DNA from: Periplaneta americana
Taxonomy: Eukaryota > Arthropoda > Insecta > Blattodea > Blattidae
NCBI RefSeq assembly: GCF_040183065.1
Contig: NW_027185502.1
Span: 1,973,501 to 2,037,500 of the forward strand
Length of the DNA: 64,000 bases
Direction of reading: 5' to 3'
Below, piece after piece: positions 63,965-64,000 of this stretch. The position numbers and the translations under genes were made by a program. The notes under the pieces were generated by a model. The model ran no database searches. It worked only from the letters and a program-made list of their open reading frames with translations, and was not told the origin of the DNA. Numbering within the stretch: the first letter of the stretch is position 1; each line of letters opens with the position of its first letter.

Positions 63965-64000
63965 CCTTAAGACAAGATCTTGGAACCTAGAATTAAATTC

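Overview
The window is animal nuclear DNA, almost certainly from an insect and most likely a cockroach or termite (Blattodea). The insect call rests on AT-rich introns, GTAAGT splice donors, and a dense mix of RTE and Jockey/CR1-like LINEs, tRNA-derived SINEs and mariner, hAT, P-element, PIF/Harbinger and CACTA-type (CMC) transposons. The Blattodea call is an inference from the style of the SINEs and of the RTE family ending in (TAAG)n. No bacterial-type gene, operon, rRNA or CRISPR array is present. Nearly all long open frames are broken transposon genes or tandem repeats.

The feature that does not look like ordinary repeat DNA is a set of four very short exons on the minus strand: 55010-55054, 34603-34647, 26160-26204 and 9954-9992, in transcription order. 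They are 45, 45, 45 and 39 nt long. Each has a pyrimidine tract plus AG before it and GTAAGT after it. Phase 0 is the only phase open in all four. Each lies in a copy of the same intron segment, and those segments align with one another, yet the exons do not (13/45 and 14/45 identical bases in the pairs compared by hand). This looks like one gene of at least 45 kb built from duplicated, symmetric micro-exon cassettes whose exons diverge faster than their introns. The cassettes also act as empty-site references that prove several transposon insertions.

Layout. 0-8 kb: RTE-A fragment, broken hAT (ZMYM1-like) transposase, a PIF/Harbinger element with TAA target duplication and a MITE inside it, a tRNA-like SINE head, a 150-bp palindrome, and a broken CGGQN-family gene. 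8.3-10 kb: cassette with exon 4, split by LINE and RTE-A/MITE insertions. 10-20 kb: minus-strand LINE fragment, a mariner-type MITE, P-element remnant, local tandem duplications. 20-25 kb: RTE-B copy split by a foldback element and a MITE, RTE-A copy, Jockey/CR1-like RT fragment, GC-rich repeat pair. 26-35 kb: cassettes with exons 3 and 2, P-element and RTE remnants, and a CMC-type element (CACTG ends, TTA duplication). 35-42 kb: GC-rich non-coding DNA, a (GGAGA)n tract, and a 54-bp minisatellite of exactly 74 units that stays open through 4 kb. 43-50 kb: mariner remnant, SINE, RTE-A and RTE-B fragments, BED-finger exon. 50.8-54.6 kb: hAT element with an 8-bp duplication and nested transposons. 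55 kb: cassette with exon 1. 56-60.6 kb: full-length RTE-A with 11-13 bp target duplication, inserted into the arm of an inverted-repeat element. 61-64 kb: 50-bp minisatellite, mariner tail, two SINEs.

Two RTE-clade families dominate: RTE-A ends in (TAAG)n and RTE-B ends in (TGAA)n. Apart from the micro-exon gene there is no evidence that any host genes work together here.
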